The notes: generated by a model not told the origin, from the sequence alone. A DNA stretch of 64,000 nucleotides from Bartonella sp. HY038 (GCF_014117425.1 NZ_CP059725.1:3050001-3114000); one strand, 5' to 3'; shown: positions 17,522 to 27,663, numbered from the stretch's first letter. Made by a program: numbers and translations.

Positions 17522-19342
17522 ATGATTAAAGGTTGGGCGTTAGATATTAATTTTGCCAAAAAGGCGCTTTTTACAACAGGCCTATTGCTTTCTTTATATA
17601 ATATTGCAGTGGCACAAACGCCCCGCGATAATTGCCAAGAGCAATGTCATCAGTCCAATCAAAGGCATGAGCTTATAAAAAAACTTCGCATTGAAGCAGA
17701 GCGAGGCGATGCGAAGGCACAATTTGACCTTGCAAGCATTTATGATAATCGCACTGATCTCATTCAAAAATGCGATGAAGTGTTAAAATGGTATGGTAAG
17801 GCTGCCGAACAAAATTTAGTTATTGCTCAATATGCACTTGGCAATGTTTATAGTGATGGATGGTGCACGGATCGAAATTTTGTTGAAGCAAAAAAATGGT
17901 ATCAAAAAGCTGCCAACCAAGGCCATATTGATGCACAATATCTTTTAGGAATGCAATATAAAAGCGGTAAAGGCACCAAACAAAACTATAGTGAGGCTTT
18001 AAAATGGCTGAGAAAATCAGCAGAAAGCGGCCATGCCAAGGCACAAAATGCTCTTGGGCGCATGTATGATGATGGTCGCGGCACCAAGCAAAATTATGAA
18101 GAAGCAATAAAATGGTATTTAAAAGCAGCCAAGCAAAACAACATAAATGCCCAAATTAATTTGGGATATTTATATTTAAACGGTCAAGGTGTGAGACAGG
18201 ATTATAAAGAGGCAAAAAGCTGGTTTGAATTAGCAGCCAAGCAAGGCGATAAAATAGCGCAATATTATTTGGCGACCATGTACCAAGATGGCTTGGGTGT
18301 ACCCAAAAATGATGTTGAAGCTTTTAAATTATATGGCCAAGCGGCGGAACAAGGTGACAAAGATGCTCAGTTGAATTTAGGCTTATTATATGAGATGGGT
18401 AAGGGTACCAAGCAAGATTATCAAAAGGCCATGCGTTGGTACTCAAACGCCGCTGAGCAAAAACAAGTAAATGCGCAACTAAACTTAGCCTCATTATATA
18501 AACGCGGTCTTGGCGATAAACAAAATTATGATCTGGCACTATATTGGTATGAGCAAGCCGCTAGACAAAGCAATATCGTGGCATATTTGAATTTGGGCAT
18601 TGCATATGAAAAAGGCGAAGGTGTTAAGCAAAACTATAGGGAGGCAGCAAGATGGTATCGCAAAGCTGCAATCCAAGATAATGCCGATGCACAAAATAAT
18701 CTTGGCCTTTTGTACCAAGCTGGATTGGGTGTCAAACAAGACGCTAAACAAGCAATGAATTGGTTTCGCATAGCTGCCGGTCAAGGCCATGGTTTTGCGC
18801 AAGCAAACATAGGTGATCTTTATAAAGATGGCATTGGTGTCAAAAAAAATTATGGAGAAGCAGTCCACTGGTATCACAAAGCTGCAGTGCAAAAAAATAT
18901 TTTGGGGCAGTATAACCTTGCTGGTATGTATCTAGAAGGATTAGGCGTTAAAAAAAATTATAATGAAGCTTTGAACCTTTACCGCTTGGTCGCAGCCCAA
19001 GGCAGCACTGGTGCGCAAGTTATGTTAGGCATCATGTATGAAAGAGGTTTAGGGGTCAAAAAAGATTATGGGGAAGCTGTAAAATTATATTATCAAGCTG
19101 CAATCCAAGGGAATGCCTATGGACAAAATAATATCAGTAACATGTATTTTAATAGTTGGGGCGTAAAAAAAGATTATGAAATAGCCTATATGTGGGCAAG
19201 TTTAGCTGCTTCAAATGATAATACATTTTTAGATGCAAAAAATAAATTTGCCAAAAAATTATCAGCTGAGCAAATTGACAAGGTAAAAATTGCCGTCAAA
19301 CGATGTAAAGACACCAATTATAAAACCTGTGCAATCAATTAA
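17522..19342 (+). CDS. Secreted Sel1-repeat protein, 14 repeats
   Basis: 606 residues. A signal peptide (about 1-38: FAKKALFTTGLLLSLYNIAVAQ) is followed by about 14 consecutive Sel1-like repeats of 36 residues with the pattern A-x-AQ-x-x-LG-x-x-Y-x-x-G-x-G-x-x-x-(N/D)-Y-x-EA-x-x-WY-x-x-AA. It ends in a divergent repeat and a short Cys-containing tail (RCKDTNYKTCAIN). Sel1 solenoids bind other proteins; periplasmic ones act in envelope stress, polysaccharide control or host contact. GGGG lies 10 bases before the ATG at 17522. The next gene is a shorter paralogue 29 bases downstream, so the pair is likely one operon. Function beyond protein binding is not known. Confidence 0.85.
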   Translation: MIKGWALDINFAKKALFTTGLLLSLYNIAVAQTPRDNCQEQCHQSNQRHELIKKLRIEAERGDAKAQFDLASIYDNRTDLIQKCDEVLKWYGKAAEQNLVIAQYALGNVYSDGWCTDRNFVEAKKWYQKAANQGHIDAQYLLGMQYKSGKGTKQNYSEALKWLRKSAESGHAKAQNALGRMYDDGRGTKQNYEEAIKWYLKAAKQNNINAQINLGYLYLNGQGVRQDYKEAKSWFELAAKQGDKIAQYYLATMYQDGLGVPKNDVEAFKLYGQAAEQGDKDAQLNLGLLYEMGKGTKQDYQKAMRWYSNAAEQKQVNAQLNLASLYKRGLGDKQNYDLALYWYEQAARQSNIVAYLNLGIAYEKGEGVKQNYREAARWYRKAAIQDNADAQNNLGLLYQAGLGVKQDAKQAMNWFRIAAGQGHGFAQANIGDLYKDGIGVKKNYGEAVHWYHKAAVQKNILGQYNLAGMYLEGLGVKKNYNEALNLYRLVAAQGSTGAQVMLGIMYERGLGVKKDYGEAVKLYYQAAIQGNAYGQNNISNMYFNSWGVKKDYEIAYMWASLAASNDNTFLDAKNKFAKKLSAEQIDKVKIAVKRCKDTNYKTCAIN

Positions 19343-19371
19343 TTTTAAGCAAAATATATTCGGGGATTTTG

Positions 19372-20463
19372 ATGAAAAATTTAGCAATTAAAAGCTTTAA
19401 TTATATTATCTATATGCTCGTTATAGGCGGTTTTGCGTTCTCTTTACAAAGTCCTGTTGCCGCCCAAGGATTTTCATGTAAAAATTTTCAAAAAAATCAA
19501 AATATTGACGCATTAAAGCAAGATGCAATTAACCAATATCGCTTAAGTGCCGAGCAAGGCGATGCAAAGGCACAATTTAATCTTGCAAGGCAATATGATT
19601 TTGGCAATCGATGGCAAGCTAACCTTACTGAAGCATTTAAATGGTATCAAAAATCTGCCGAGCAAGGTCATGTTAACGCGCAATTGCACCTTGCTGAATT
19701 TTATGAAAAAGGCGAGAGAATAGGATTGGAAATAGAAAAAGATGATGCGCTTGCCTTTAGCTGGTATAAAAAAGCAGCAGATCAAAATAATGCGCAAGCT
19801 CAATTGAAACTTGGGGACATGTATCGATTTGGACGCGGCACTAAATCAAACAAGCAGCAAGCTTTATATTGGTACCAAAGAGCTGCCGAACACGAAGACC
19901 CAGCGGTTGACTATGAACTCTCTAGAATTTATGAAAATGATATTAGCTATAACAATTTTATAGATTTAGATAAAGCATTATTTTTATTGAAAAAATCTGC
20001 AAACAATGGATATGCAACGGCTCAAGCTCAGCTTGGTTATGAATATCAAACGGGTAAACGTGTTGAACAAAATTATCAGCAAGCATTAAATTGGTATTTT
20101 AAAGCTGCCGGACAAAATAATTCATTTGCACAATATCATATCGGCGAAATGTATGACCTCGGCTTAGGTGTTCATAAGGATTTGGCGAAGGCCGCAATAT
20201 GGTACCAAAAATCGGCTAAAAGCGGTGACGTTGGCGCATTTTATGCGCAGTCGATGTTAATTGGCATGTATGAAAAAGGACTTGGCGTAAAAAAGGATTA
20301 TACCAAAGCCTATATTTGGAGCCATATTATATCCTTGGTTGAGAGTAAATATCCATCAGCAAAGGATGTTCTAGCATCCAAGCTTTCTAAAAAGCAGGTG
20401 CGGCAAGCGGAATTAGCAGCCCAAAGATGTATTTGTACAGGCTATAAGGATTGCCCATTATAG
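19372..20463 (+). CDS. Secreted Sel1-repeat protein, about 7 repeats
   Basis: 363 residues, paralogue of the preceding gene. It has a signal peptide (LAIKSFNYIIYMLVIGGFAFSL, cut near SPVAAQG), seven recognisable Sel1 repeats (first AKAQFNLARQYDFG, last IGMYEKGLGVKKDY) with one eroded repeat (PAVDYELSRIYEND), and a Cys-containing tail (QRCICTGYKDCPL) like that of its neighbour (RCKDTNYKTC). The shared end suggests a common disulfide-closed cap and an origin by duplication. GGGGA precedes the ATG at 19372; the TTG one codon earlier is ignored. It ends five bases before a convergent gene. Confidence 0.85.
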   Translation: MKNLAIKSFNYIIYMLVIGGFAFSLQSPVAAQGFSCKNFQKNQNIDALKQDAINQYRLSAEQGDAKAQFNLARQYDFGNRWQANLTEAFKWYQKSAEQGHVNAQLHLAEFYEKGERIGLEIEKDDALAFSWYKKAADQNNAQAQLKLGDMYRFGRGTKSNKQQALYWYQRAAEHEDPAVDYELSRIYENDISYNNFIDLDKALFLLKKSANNGYATAQAQLGYEYQTGKRVEQNYQQALNWYFKAAGQNNSFAQYHIGEMYDLGLGVHKDLAKAAIWYQKSAKSGDVGAFYAQSMLIGMYEKGLGVKKDYTKAYIWSHIISLVESKYPSAKDVLASKLSKKQVRQAELAAQRCICTGYKDCPL

Positions 20464-20468
20464 AGGCG

Positions 20469-21413
20469 TTACCATCGCCGCCATTCACTGGTAATATCTT
20501 CATTTTCTTCAATGAGAAAGCCCGTTTGCGCAACAACCTTATCAATAAAGATGCTTAGTTCATCACGCTCCAAAGTTTCGACCAAACCATTGCGGTCGTT
20601 AATGTCATTGACGTTTACAACAAGAATTTCGACCGCCTTATAGATTGCTTCTGCATCAGCTTTTTGGGTAGCAGCCTTGACGTTATCAATAAAAATATTA
20701 AGCTGTTCTTCTACCGCACGAATATCTTGCTCATTATACCCCTTATCCAAGCCAATCAGTTTACGCCAACGCTTGGTTGGAAATCTCTGACGATATATTT
20801 CTAATCCTGCGCTTGCTTCAGGGTTAATGATATAATTCTTCACATTTTGTTGTCGTTCGCGCGCACGTATATCGGCGCGATCTAGCAACGCAATAGTGAG
20901 ACGTATCAATTTTTCTTCGCCCGTATAAGTTGCAATAACATTTAGATTTCCAACCCTATACGATATACTATATTTTTCATCGCTAACACCTGGCAGCATA
21001 ACGCTTTTTAGTTGCATTCGCGGTTTGGTATTAAGTTTTTGGGCGACATTTTGCGGTGTATCGCCAAATTTTAAGCCGAAGGGAAGTGGATGCTTATATG
21101 GTCTTTGCCTGGGTATTAGACTATCACTGTCGCTAAAGCTTATATGCAAAACAATTTTCTCATCATCATTCGTGCTAAATCTGGACTTTGGCTCACCATG
21201 TGAATAATTGAATAAACGATATTCTTCCATCGAAACATTAAAACCACTATAAAAATCTTCTGTTTCCCAGCGAGTGGCATTCGCTGGCAAGGGTTGTAAT
21301 GGATAAAGTTTGCGTTGCTGTTCCATATAAGTTTTAAAAACGGGATCTTCTGCGCTGCGTCCTAACATATCTTGGTGATCGCCTGATAATTGTGAAAACG
21401 AAGTTGAAACCAT
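20469..21413 (-). CDS. Hypothetical protein with an immunity-protein-like central motif
   Basis: 314 residues, no signal peptide or membrane segment. A central stretch (HPLPFGLKFGDTPQNVAQKLNTKP) follows the pattern PFGL-x-FG-x-(T/S)-x-x-x-V-x-x-K-L seen in many small proteins found as immunity partners in polymorphic-toxin loci. The C-terminal part (about 215-310) is charged and helical (NEQDIRAVEEQLNIFIDNVKAA). No toxin gene lies beside it; yggS is upstream on the same strand. No clear ribosome site precedes the ATG. Function not assigned. Confidence 0.6.
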   Translation of the reverse strand: MVSTSFSQLSGDHQDMLGRSAEDPVFKTYMEQQRKLYPLQPLPANATRWETEDFYSGFNVSMEEYRLFNYSHGEPKSRFSTNDDEKIVLHISFSDSDSLIPRQRPYKHPLPFGLKFGDTPQNVAQKLNTKPRMQLKSVMLPGVSDEKYSISYRVGNLNVIATYTGEEKLIRLTIALLDRADIRARERQQNVKNYIINPEASAGLEIYRQRFPTKRWRKLIGLDKGYNEQDIRAVEEQLNIFIDNVKAATQKADAEAIYKAVEILVVNVNDINDRNGLVETLERDELSIFIDKVVAQTGFLIEENEDITSEWRRW

Positions 21414-21540
21414 AATATGTCAATCCCTATTTGATCTAATCATACAAACAAAACTGGCAACCATTAAAGCATTTTTGCAAAATGTAACCAATGCTTGCAA
21501 AAATGCTCATTCATTTATCTTATGCAGTCTTTATTCTCGA

Positions 21541-22278
21541 CTACTCCTCAATTGAGGCATCATCGTCGTTCTTCATCGGGCGGTAGCCAAATATTGCCGA
21601 GCCGACCCGCACACTTGTTGCACCAAACTTAATCGCTAGTTCAAAATCACCTGACATGCCCATGGATAATTTGTGCAAGCCTGCTTGTTTGCCGAGTTTT
21701 TCAAGCAATGCAAAATGGGGACCCGGATTTTCATCAGCTGGCGGTATGCACATTAAACCAATAATATTAAGACCATGGATATTTTGGCAGCGTTTGACAA
21801 AATCAAGCGTATCTTGTGGGGCAATGCCTGCCTTTTGCGGCTCTAAACCCGTATTAACTTGAACATAGCATGGTAAATTGCGTGCCTGCTTGTTCATTTC
21901 CGCGCTTAAGGTCGCGGCAATTTTTTCGCGGTCAACACTTTCAATTACGTCAAAAAGTGCAACCGCTTCCGCCGCCTTGTTGGATTGCAGTGGCCCAATG
22001 AGATGTAATTCTATACCCGAAAATTCATCGCGCAATTGCGGCCATTTGCTTTGTGCTTCTTGAACGCGGTTTTCACCAAATTGCCGCTGCCCTTCTTGAA
22101 GCACGGGACGAATGTCATTGGCATCAAATGTTTTTGAAACAGCAATAAGATCAATATCGCTAGCTGATCGTTTGGCTTCACTGGCGCTTGCCGAAATTTC
22201 TGCCCGCACATTATTTAGTGCCGCACAAACATCGTGGGCTTCCTGCACTGAAGTCTGATTATCTAGCTTGTCATTCAT
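21541..22278 (-). CDS. yggS: YggS-type pyridoxal phosphate homeostasis protein
   Basis: 245 residues, a single PLP-binding TIM barrel. Motifs: LIAVSKTFDANDIRP with the PLP lysine, FGENRVQEAQSKW, LHLIGPLQSNK, VQVNTGLEPQKAG, GLMCIPP and the phosphate-binding LSMGMSGDFELAIKFGATSVRVGSAIFG. It has no known catalytic activity and keeps free PLP balanced, affecting amino acid and thiamine metabolism. AAAGGA precedes the ATG. Its divergent arrangement with leuS matches other Rhizobiales genomes. Confidence 0.93.
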   Translation of the reverse strand: MNDKLDNQTSVQEAHDVCAALNNVRAEISASASEAKRSASDIDLIAVSKTFDANDIRPVLQEGQRQFGENRVQEAQSKWPQLRDEFSGIELHLIGPLQSNKAAEAVALFDVIESVDREKIAATLSAEMNKQARNLPCYVQVNTGLEPQKAGIAPQDTLDFVKRCQNIHGLNIIGLMCIPPADENPGPHFALLEKLGKQAGLHKLSMGMSGDFELAIKFGATSVRVGSAIFGYRPMKNDDDASIEE

Positions 22279-22401
22279 CGAGATATCCTTTATTGCCTAT
22301 ATATTCAAAATACTATCGCCAGTTGACGCCTTACACAATGTGTGTTGAAGCTCCATTGACAGATTTTTAAACTAGTTAATCTTCGCAAGAGAATAAAAGC
22401 A

Positions 22402-25011
22402 ATGGCAACCGAACGTTATAATCCACGCGCTACCGAAAAAAAATGGCAATCGGCTTGGGACATTCAAGATGTTTTCAAGACTGATAATGATGATAGCCGT
22501 GAAAAATATTATGTTTTAGAAATGTTTCCCTATCCATCAGGCCGTATCCATATGGGCCATGTGCGCAATTATGCCATGGGTGATGTGGTAGCGCGCTATA
22601 AGCGGGCAAAGGGGTTTAATGTCCTGCACCCAATGGGATGGGATGCTTTTGGTATGCCGGCTGAAAATGCGGCAATGAAAAATAAGGTTCATCCTAAAGA
22701 ATGGACTTATGAAAATATTGCCACCATGCGTTCGCAATTAAAATCCATGGGCCTATCATTGGATTGGTCGCGTGAATTTGCCACTTGTGATGTTGAATAT
22801 TATCATCGCCAACAAATGATCTTCCAAGATATGGTGGAAAAAGGGCTTGTTACCCGTAAAAGCGCCAAGGTTAATTGGGATCCAGTTGATATGACAGTGC
22901 TTGCTAATGAGCAAGTGGTTGATGGTAAGGGCTGGCGTTCGGGTGCCTTGGTTGAGCAGCGCGAATTGACCCAATGGTTCTTCAAAATTACCGATTATAG
23001 CGAAGACCTATTGCAAGGTTTAGATCAGCTTGAGGAATGGCCTGATAAAGTTCGCCTTATGCAAAAGAACTGGATTGGTAAATCACAAGGCTTGGCGTTG
23101 CGTTGGCAAATTGCCCAAAATGCGCCAGCTGGCTTTGATACAATTGAAGTTTATACAACTCGCCCCGATACGATTTTTGGTGCGTCCTTCATTGCCATTG
23201 CTGCTGACCACCCTTTAGCCAAGCAAATTGCCGAAAACAACTTGACATTGCAAAGCTTCATTGAAGAATGTAAGCGCATTGGCACATCAGTTGCCGCGAT
23301 TGAAACGGCTGAAAAGCAAGGCTTTGATACTGGCGTTACCGTTGCCCATCCTTTTGATGAAAATTGGCAATTGCCGGTTTATGTCGCCAATTTCGTATTG
23401 ATGGAATATGGTACTGGTGCGGTTTTTGGCTGTCCTGCCCATGATCAGCGCGATCTTGATTTTGCTAATAAATATGAATTGCCAGTGCGCCCTGTGGTGC
23501 TGCCAGAGGGACAAGATCCATCTAGCTTTATTGTGACCGAGACAGCACACACCGAAGATGGCGTGATGATCAATTCAAGCTTTCTTGACGGTTTAACGCC
23601 AACACAAGCTTTTGATGAGGTGGCAAACCGTTTAGAGAGCACAATGCTTAATGGTAAACCACAGGCCGAACGCCGCGTACAATATAGGTTGCGTGATTGG
23701 GGTATTTCCCGACAACGCTATTGGGGCTGCCCAATTCCAATGATCCATTGTGTGGAATGTGGGGTGGTGCCAGTACCGCGCAAGGATTTGCCCGTGCGTT
23801 TGCCTGACGATGTTACCTTTGAAAAGCCAGGTAATCCGCTTGATCATCACCCAACTTGGAAAAATGTTGATTGTCCAAATTGTGGTAAACCCGCACGGCG
23901 CGAAACCGATACCATGGATACATTTGTTGATTCATCATGGTATTATATCCGCTTTACTGATCCAAATGCTGATGAACCAACAGAGCGAGCTATGGCTGAT
24001 AGTTGGTTGCCAGTTGATCAATATATTGGCGGTATTGAACATGCTATTTTGCATCTTTTATATTCGCGCTTCTTTACCCGTGCGATGAAAAAAGTTGGCT
24101 ATGTAGGGGTTGAAGAGCCGTTTAAAGGTCTATTCACCCAAGGCATGGTGACGCATGAATCTTACCGTGATGAAACGGGCTATGTCTTCCCATCTGATAT
24201 TAAGATTGAAGAAAAAGATGGTAAGCGTGCAGCTTTCCGTTTATCCGATGGTGCGCCGGTTGAAATTGGGCCAATCGAAAAAATGTCGAAGTCAAAATTT
24301 AACATTGTCGATCCTGATGATATTTTAGCATCCTATGGTGCTGATACGGCACGCTGGTTCATGCTTTCTGATTCGCCGCCAGAGCGCGATGTTATCTGGT
24401 CTGAATCTGGTGTTGAAGGTGCATTCCGTTTTGTGCAGCGCGTTTGGCGCATGGTGGCACTTGCTGAAGAACATTTGCAAGGTGTTGAAGGCAAAGCTGC
24501 GCAGGACGGCGTTGCCCTTGATATTTCCAAGGCTGCCCACCGCACCTTGAAAGCGGTTGCTGATGATATTGAAAAGCTTGCCTTTAATCGTGCCGTTGCC
24601 CGTCTTTATGAGTTGCTAAATATTTTGTCGCCGGTTGCGCAAAATATTGAAACGGCTGATAATGATACCAAGGCTGCACTAAAGCAGGCATTTGATTTCT
24701 TCATTGCCATGATTGCACCGATGATGCCGCATCTTGCTGAAGAGTGCCACGCCGCTTTGGGTGGTGATAAAATGGTGGCAACTTTGCTTTGGCCGCAATA
24801 TGATGAAGCTTTGACCGTTGATAATGATGTTACAATGCCTGTGCAAATTAATGGTAAAAAGCGTGGTGATTTGACAATTAGCCGTGATGCGGACAAGAAT
24901 GCCGTTGAAGCTGCTGTGTTGCAATTGCCTTTTGTTCAAAAAGCTCTTGATGGCAAGGCACCTAAAAAGTTGGTTGTTGTACCGCAAAGGATTATTAATG
25001 TTGTTATCTAA
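22402..25011 (+). CDS. leuS: Leucyl-tRNA synthetase
   Basis: 869 residues, full length class Ia synthetase. HMGH at 50-53 (HIGH motif) inside [20 protein letters not shown]; zinc-type cysteines in CVECGVVP and CPNCGKP; editing domain with the threonine-rich [19 protein letters not shown] at 627-631; then the anticodon-binding domain and a C-terminal domain ending [11 protein letters not shown]. It charges tRNA-Leu in the cytosol. It is followed by lptE, whose start lies inside the leuS end. Confidence 0.97.
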   Translation: MATERYNPRATEKKWQSAWDIQDVFKTDNDDSREKYYVLEMFPYPSGRIHMGHVRNYAMGDVVARYKRAKGFNVLHPMGWDAFGMPAENAAMKNKVHPKEWTYENIATMRSQLKSMGLSLDWSREFATCDVEYYHRQQMIFQDMVEKGLVTRKSAKVNWDPVDMTVLANEQVVDGKGWRSGALVEQRELTQWFFKITDYSEDLLQGLDQLEEWPDKVRLMQKNWIGKSQGLALRWQIAQNAPAGFDTIEVYTTRPDTIFGASFIAIAADHPLAKQIAENNLTLQSFIEECKRIGTSVAAIETAEKQGFDTGVTVAHPFDENWQLPVYVANFVLMEYGTGAVFGCPAHDQRDLDFANKYELPVRPVVLPEGQDPSSFIVTETAHTEDGVMINSSFLDGLTPTQAFDEVANRLESTMLNGKPQAERRVQYRLRDWGISRQRYWGCPIPMIHCVECGVVPVPRKDLPVRLPDDVTFEKPGNPLDHHPTWKNVDCPNCGKPARRETDTMDTFVDSSWYYIRFTDPNADEPTERAMADSWLPVDQYIGGIEHAILHLLYSRFFTRAMKKVGYVGVEEPFKGLFTQGMVTHESYRDETGYVFPSDIKIEEKDGKRAAFRLSDGAPVEIGPIEKMSKSKFNIVDPDDILASYGADTARWFMLSDSPPERDVIWSESGVEGAFRFVQRVWRMVALAEEHLQGVEGKAAQDGVALDISKAAHRTLKAVADDIEKLAFNRAVARLYELLNILSPVAQNIETADNDTKAALKQAFDFFIAMIAPMMPHLAEECHAALGGDKMVATLLWPQYDEALTVDNDVTMPVQINGKKRGDLTISRDADKNAVEAAVLQLPFVQKALDGKAPKKLVVVPQRIINVVI

Positions 25012-25570
25012 ACCAATTATAGCATTAAAAAGCATTACTCTGGCGGCGCTTATGGTGTCTGCTATCACAATAAGTGGTTGCACAGTGCAACCGCTTTATC
25101 AGGGCAGCAATAGCGATGGCAGCCCTATGCTTAATGCAAGTTCACCAATGCGGGCAAAACTTAAGTCTATTGAGATTAGCGAAGCCGGTGACCGCACAAC
25201 TCAAATTGTGCGCAACCGTTTGATTTATCTGTTTAATGGTGGTGCTGGTGAAAGCGGGGCGCCGCAATATAAGCTAGCATTAAATGTCAGCACGACTGTG
25301 TTGGCTGCAGTGCGGGTTAATGTTGGTGACCGTACCGATCGTACTGGTCGTGCGTCAGCTGGTACTGCACGCGCAACAGGTACTTATACAATTAGTGATA
25401 TGGATGGTAAGATTGTTGCCAAGCGTAGCCGTTCGGTTGATGCTTCTTTTGATCGTCCACGGCAAGAATATGCTAATCTTGCTGCCGAAAAAGATGCGAT
25501 TGAACGTGCAGCCAACGAACTTGCCGAACAATTATATTTATCCGTTGCACAAGATATGTCTAAAAAATAA
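24998..25570 (+). CDS. lptE: LPS-assembly lipoprotein LptE
   Basis: 190 residues from the ATG at 24998, overlapping the leuS end by 14 bases with AAAGGA upstream. A lipoprotein signal with lipobox ISGC (Cys about 26) is followed by TVQPLY, the classic LptE mature start, and a domain with [18 protein letters not shown] and a conserved [22 protein letters not shown] end. LptE plugs the LptD barrel in the outer membrane and helps place lipopolysaccharide. In related genomes holA and parB come next; here a terminator and unrelated genes follow. Confidence 0.88.
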   Translation: MLLSKPIIALKSITLAALMVSAITISGCTVQPLYQGSNSDGSPMLNASSPMRAKLKSIEISEAGDRTTQIVRNRLIYLFNGGAGESGAPQYKLALNVSTTVLAAVRVNVGDRTDRTGRASAGTARATGTYTISDMDGKIVAKRSRSVDASFDRPRQEYANLAAEKDAIERAANELAEQLYLSVAQDMSKK

Positions 25571-25590
25571 TTTAGCCCTATCGGTTAATT

Positions 25591-25628
25591 AAAAAAACGC
25601 CTTTGAACTTATTCAAAGGCGTTTTTTT
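25591..25628. terminator. Bidirectional rho-independent terminator after lptE
   Basis: 11-bp stem ACGCCTTTGAA (25597-25607) / TTCAAAGGCGT (25612-25622), CTTA loop, A-run before and T-run after. It serves leuS-lptE and the convergent DUF3750 gene. Confidence 0.92.
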
Positions 25629-25662
25629 AAAAGCTAATTTATATTCTTGTAAAATAGTTTTA

Positions 25663-26391
25663 CTAAAAGCCAACTCTGCCAATACCGGGGATTTTTACGC
25701 CAAGACTTTTGATATCTATGCCTAAAACAAAGCCACCAATATCCAATTCAAGCCCACTTTTTCCGCCAATCGCCAAGCCACCAAAGCCATGATAATTTAT
25801 GATGAGGTCGCTATTATCCTTATCGTAAAAATACCATTTATTGTTGGGTAAAAAATTACGCCCTACAGCAAGCGGTGGCAATGCCACATTGATTTCCGGC
25901 ACGTCACGCAAAATATTACCGACAAAACTATTCGAATTTGGCCCGGGCCAGATAATATATTGACCACTCCCACCATAGGAATAGCGCTTTATAGCCGCTT
26001 CAACCTTTTCAATCAACGCATCATTATTATGGGATTCATAAATAATAAATGGCGCATTAGAATACCATTTGGCATCGGCCGCATAGGCATTGTGGCGCAG
26101 TGCTTTACCCCAACCGACAACATCATAGCGGTTATACTGGCTTTCATCAGCTTTCTTAAAGACGATCCAAGTGTGAAGTGAAATTGCCCCCTTCATGCCG
26201 CCGGTTCTTGCGCCCATAATATAAAGGCTAGAGCCTTGCGCTTGCGGTTTTGGTAAGAAATTTGCGCTTGTCCAATCAGCAACGCGGTAGCTTTGTGGGC
26301 GATCTAATTGCCACCACCAAAGGGCACTTGCACCAATGGGTAATAAATAGCAAATTAACAAAAATAAGATCAACCTTTTTAGCCACTTCAT
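25663..26391 (-). CDS. DUF3750 family protein
   Basis: 242 residues. One N-terminal membrane anchor (LKRLILFLLICYLLPIGASAL) precedes a periplasmic domain with the DUF3750 features: WWQLDRPQSYRVADWTSA, ARTGGMKGAISLHTWIVFKKA, YDVVGWGKALRHNAYAADAKWY and IIWPGPNSNSFVGNILRDVPE. The conserved His, Asn and Ser hint at an enzyme, but none has been described to my knowledge. The ATG at 26391 has GGGGAG upstream; an earlier in-frame start lies in the flanking region and is not used. Confidence 0.75.
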   Translation of the reverse strand: MKWLKRLILFLLICYLLPIGASALWWWQLDRPQSYRVADWTSANFLPKPQAQGSSLYIMGARTGGMKGAISLHTWIVFKKADESQYNRYDVVGWGKALRHNAYAADAKWYSNAPFIIYESHNNDALIEKVEAAIKRYSYGGSGQYIIWPGPNSNSFVGNILRDVPEINVALPPLAVGRNFLPNNKWYFYDKDNSDLIINYHGFGGLAIGGKSGLELDIGGFVLGIDIKSLGVKIPGIGRVGF

Positions 26392-26414
26392 TATGATTAT
26401 CTCCCCTTTAAGCT

Positions 26415-26519
26415 TAGAGCGCATTTCGATCTAATTGGATCAGATCCGCGCCCTAATACATTGTTTACAGCGCGTTTTTTGTCCGAAAACCGCTTCACAC
26501 TTTTCGGAAAACGCTCTAA
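26415..26519. repeat. Rhizobiales-type intergenic palindromic repeat, copy B
   Basis: Same two-hairpin design as 10852-10956: TAGAGCGC...GATCTAATTGGATCAGATC...GCGCCCTAA, then GCGTTTT...CCGAAAA-CCGCTTCACAC-TTTTCGG-AAAACGCTCTA. The second half (CCGAAAACCGCTTCACACTT and onward) is identical in both copies. Confidence 0.8.
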
Positions 26520-26678
26520 AGTTTCGCGTGCTTCACATTTTGGTGAACCTAAAAAGCATTTATGGCTAAATTATAGTTTTGGCGGGGTTACTTTTAATAG
26601 CAATATGCCATTTTACTGCCTTTTAATTGATCTTAAACTAAGCCATATTAAAATAGAATTTTAATCAATGGTTAGAAC

Positions 26679-27410
26679 GTGGAAAAGAAGTTGAAATATC
26701 GAGATCTTATATTTGCTTGCTGTGCTGTTTTATTGACTGCGCCGACTTTATCAGCGGTGATGATTTCATTTAGCCAAGCGCAAGAAGCACCGCAATTTCC
26801 ACCAGAGCATGAACCACTTGAATCGCCGCTTGAGCCCGATGATGTTGTGCCTTTGCGCCCTAATATTAAACCCGATCAAACTATTGAAAACCCAAATAAA
26901 TCTAAAAATCTATTGCCATTAGTTAAAAAGACTGATGAATTAAACACACTTTTTACCAGTTTGAAGCGCAGCGCTGATGTAAAAGAAGCTCAAAAAATTA
27001 GTCAACAAATACAGGGGCTTTGGTCTCAATCGGGTAGTGCAACAATAGATTTGTTGATGGGCTGGGCAGAAGATGCGGCGCGAAACCAAGATTATGCACA
27101 AGCGATGGATTTTTTGGACAATGTTGTAGCGCTTGATCCTAATTATGCTGAAGGTTGGATGCGGCGCGCATCCATTCATATCCAGATGAATGATATTTCC
27201 CTTGCCGTTCTTGAATTAAATAGGGTACTACAAATTGAACCGCGTCATTTTAATGCGCTGATGCAGCTTGGTGCTATTTTTGAAATGACCAACCGTGAAC
27301 CAATGGCGATTGATATTTATAATAAAGCGCTTGATATTTATCCGCAAATGGTCAAGGTGCAAAAGCGCATGGCTGATTTATTAGAAAAATCAACCGATAG
27401 AGCCATTTAG
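26679..27410 (+). CDS. Exported tetratricopeptide-repeat protein
   Basis: 243 residues. A signal-type hydrophobic start (LIFACCAVLLTAPTLSAVMIS, cut near SQAQEA) is followed by a Pro/Glu-rich linker (about 35-70) and three TPR units (about 125-235: WAEDAARNQDYAQAMDFLDN, WMRRASIHIQMNDISLAVLE, LMQLGAIFEMTNREPMAIDI). It is probably a periplasmic protein-protein adaptor. The start is a GTG with a weak ribosome site and no better choice is visible. It lies just upstream of the 6S RNA gene. Confidence 0.75.
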   Translation: MEKKLKYRDLIFACCAVLLTAPTLSAVMISFSQAQEAPQFPPEHEPLESPLEPDDVVPLRPNIKPDQTIENPNKSKNLLPLVKKTDELNTLFTSLKRSADVKEAQKISQQIQGLWSQSGSATIDLLMGWAEDAARNQDYAQAMDFLDNVVALDPNYAEGWMRRASIHIQMNDISLAVLELNRVLQIEPRHFNALMQLGAIFEMTNREPMAIDIYNKALDIYPQMVKVQKRMADLLEKSTDRAI

Positions 27411-27503
27411 CTATTTTCTTAGATATGGCTCAACCATTAAAGCTGCCTTTAAAATAATATAAATGCTATTGGCATTTTGTAAAACATTGGTTTATAGTGG
27501 TTA

Positions 27504-27663
27504 GTGGCGTTCTGCGCTTCGCGACAGGATAACAGCATCCCTAGGGCCTTAATGATCTTAAAGGGAGCCGTCCCTGATGAGGCCCGTGGGCTTCGTCATA
27601 TGGCGCCCACCTACTATGTAGGTTCCTAGGATCAAAAATTCCATCGGTTGTCGTGGACGCCAC
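27504..27663 (+). ncRNA. ssrS: 6S RNA
   Basis: About 160 nt closed by a nine-pair terminal stem GTGGCGTTC (27504-27512) / GGACGCCAC (27655-27663). The conserved alphaproteobacterial 3' half is visible (TTCCTAGGATCAAAAATTCC, CATCGGTTGTCG), and ygfA follows at once on the same strand, the usual place of the 6S gene. 6S RNA mimics an open promoter and holds sigma-70 RNA polymerase in stationary phase. Exact ends are estimated from the stem. Confidence 0.88.
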
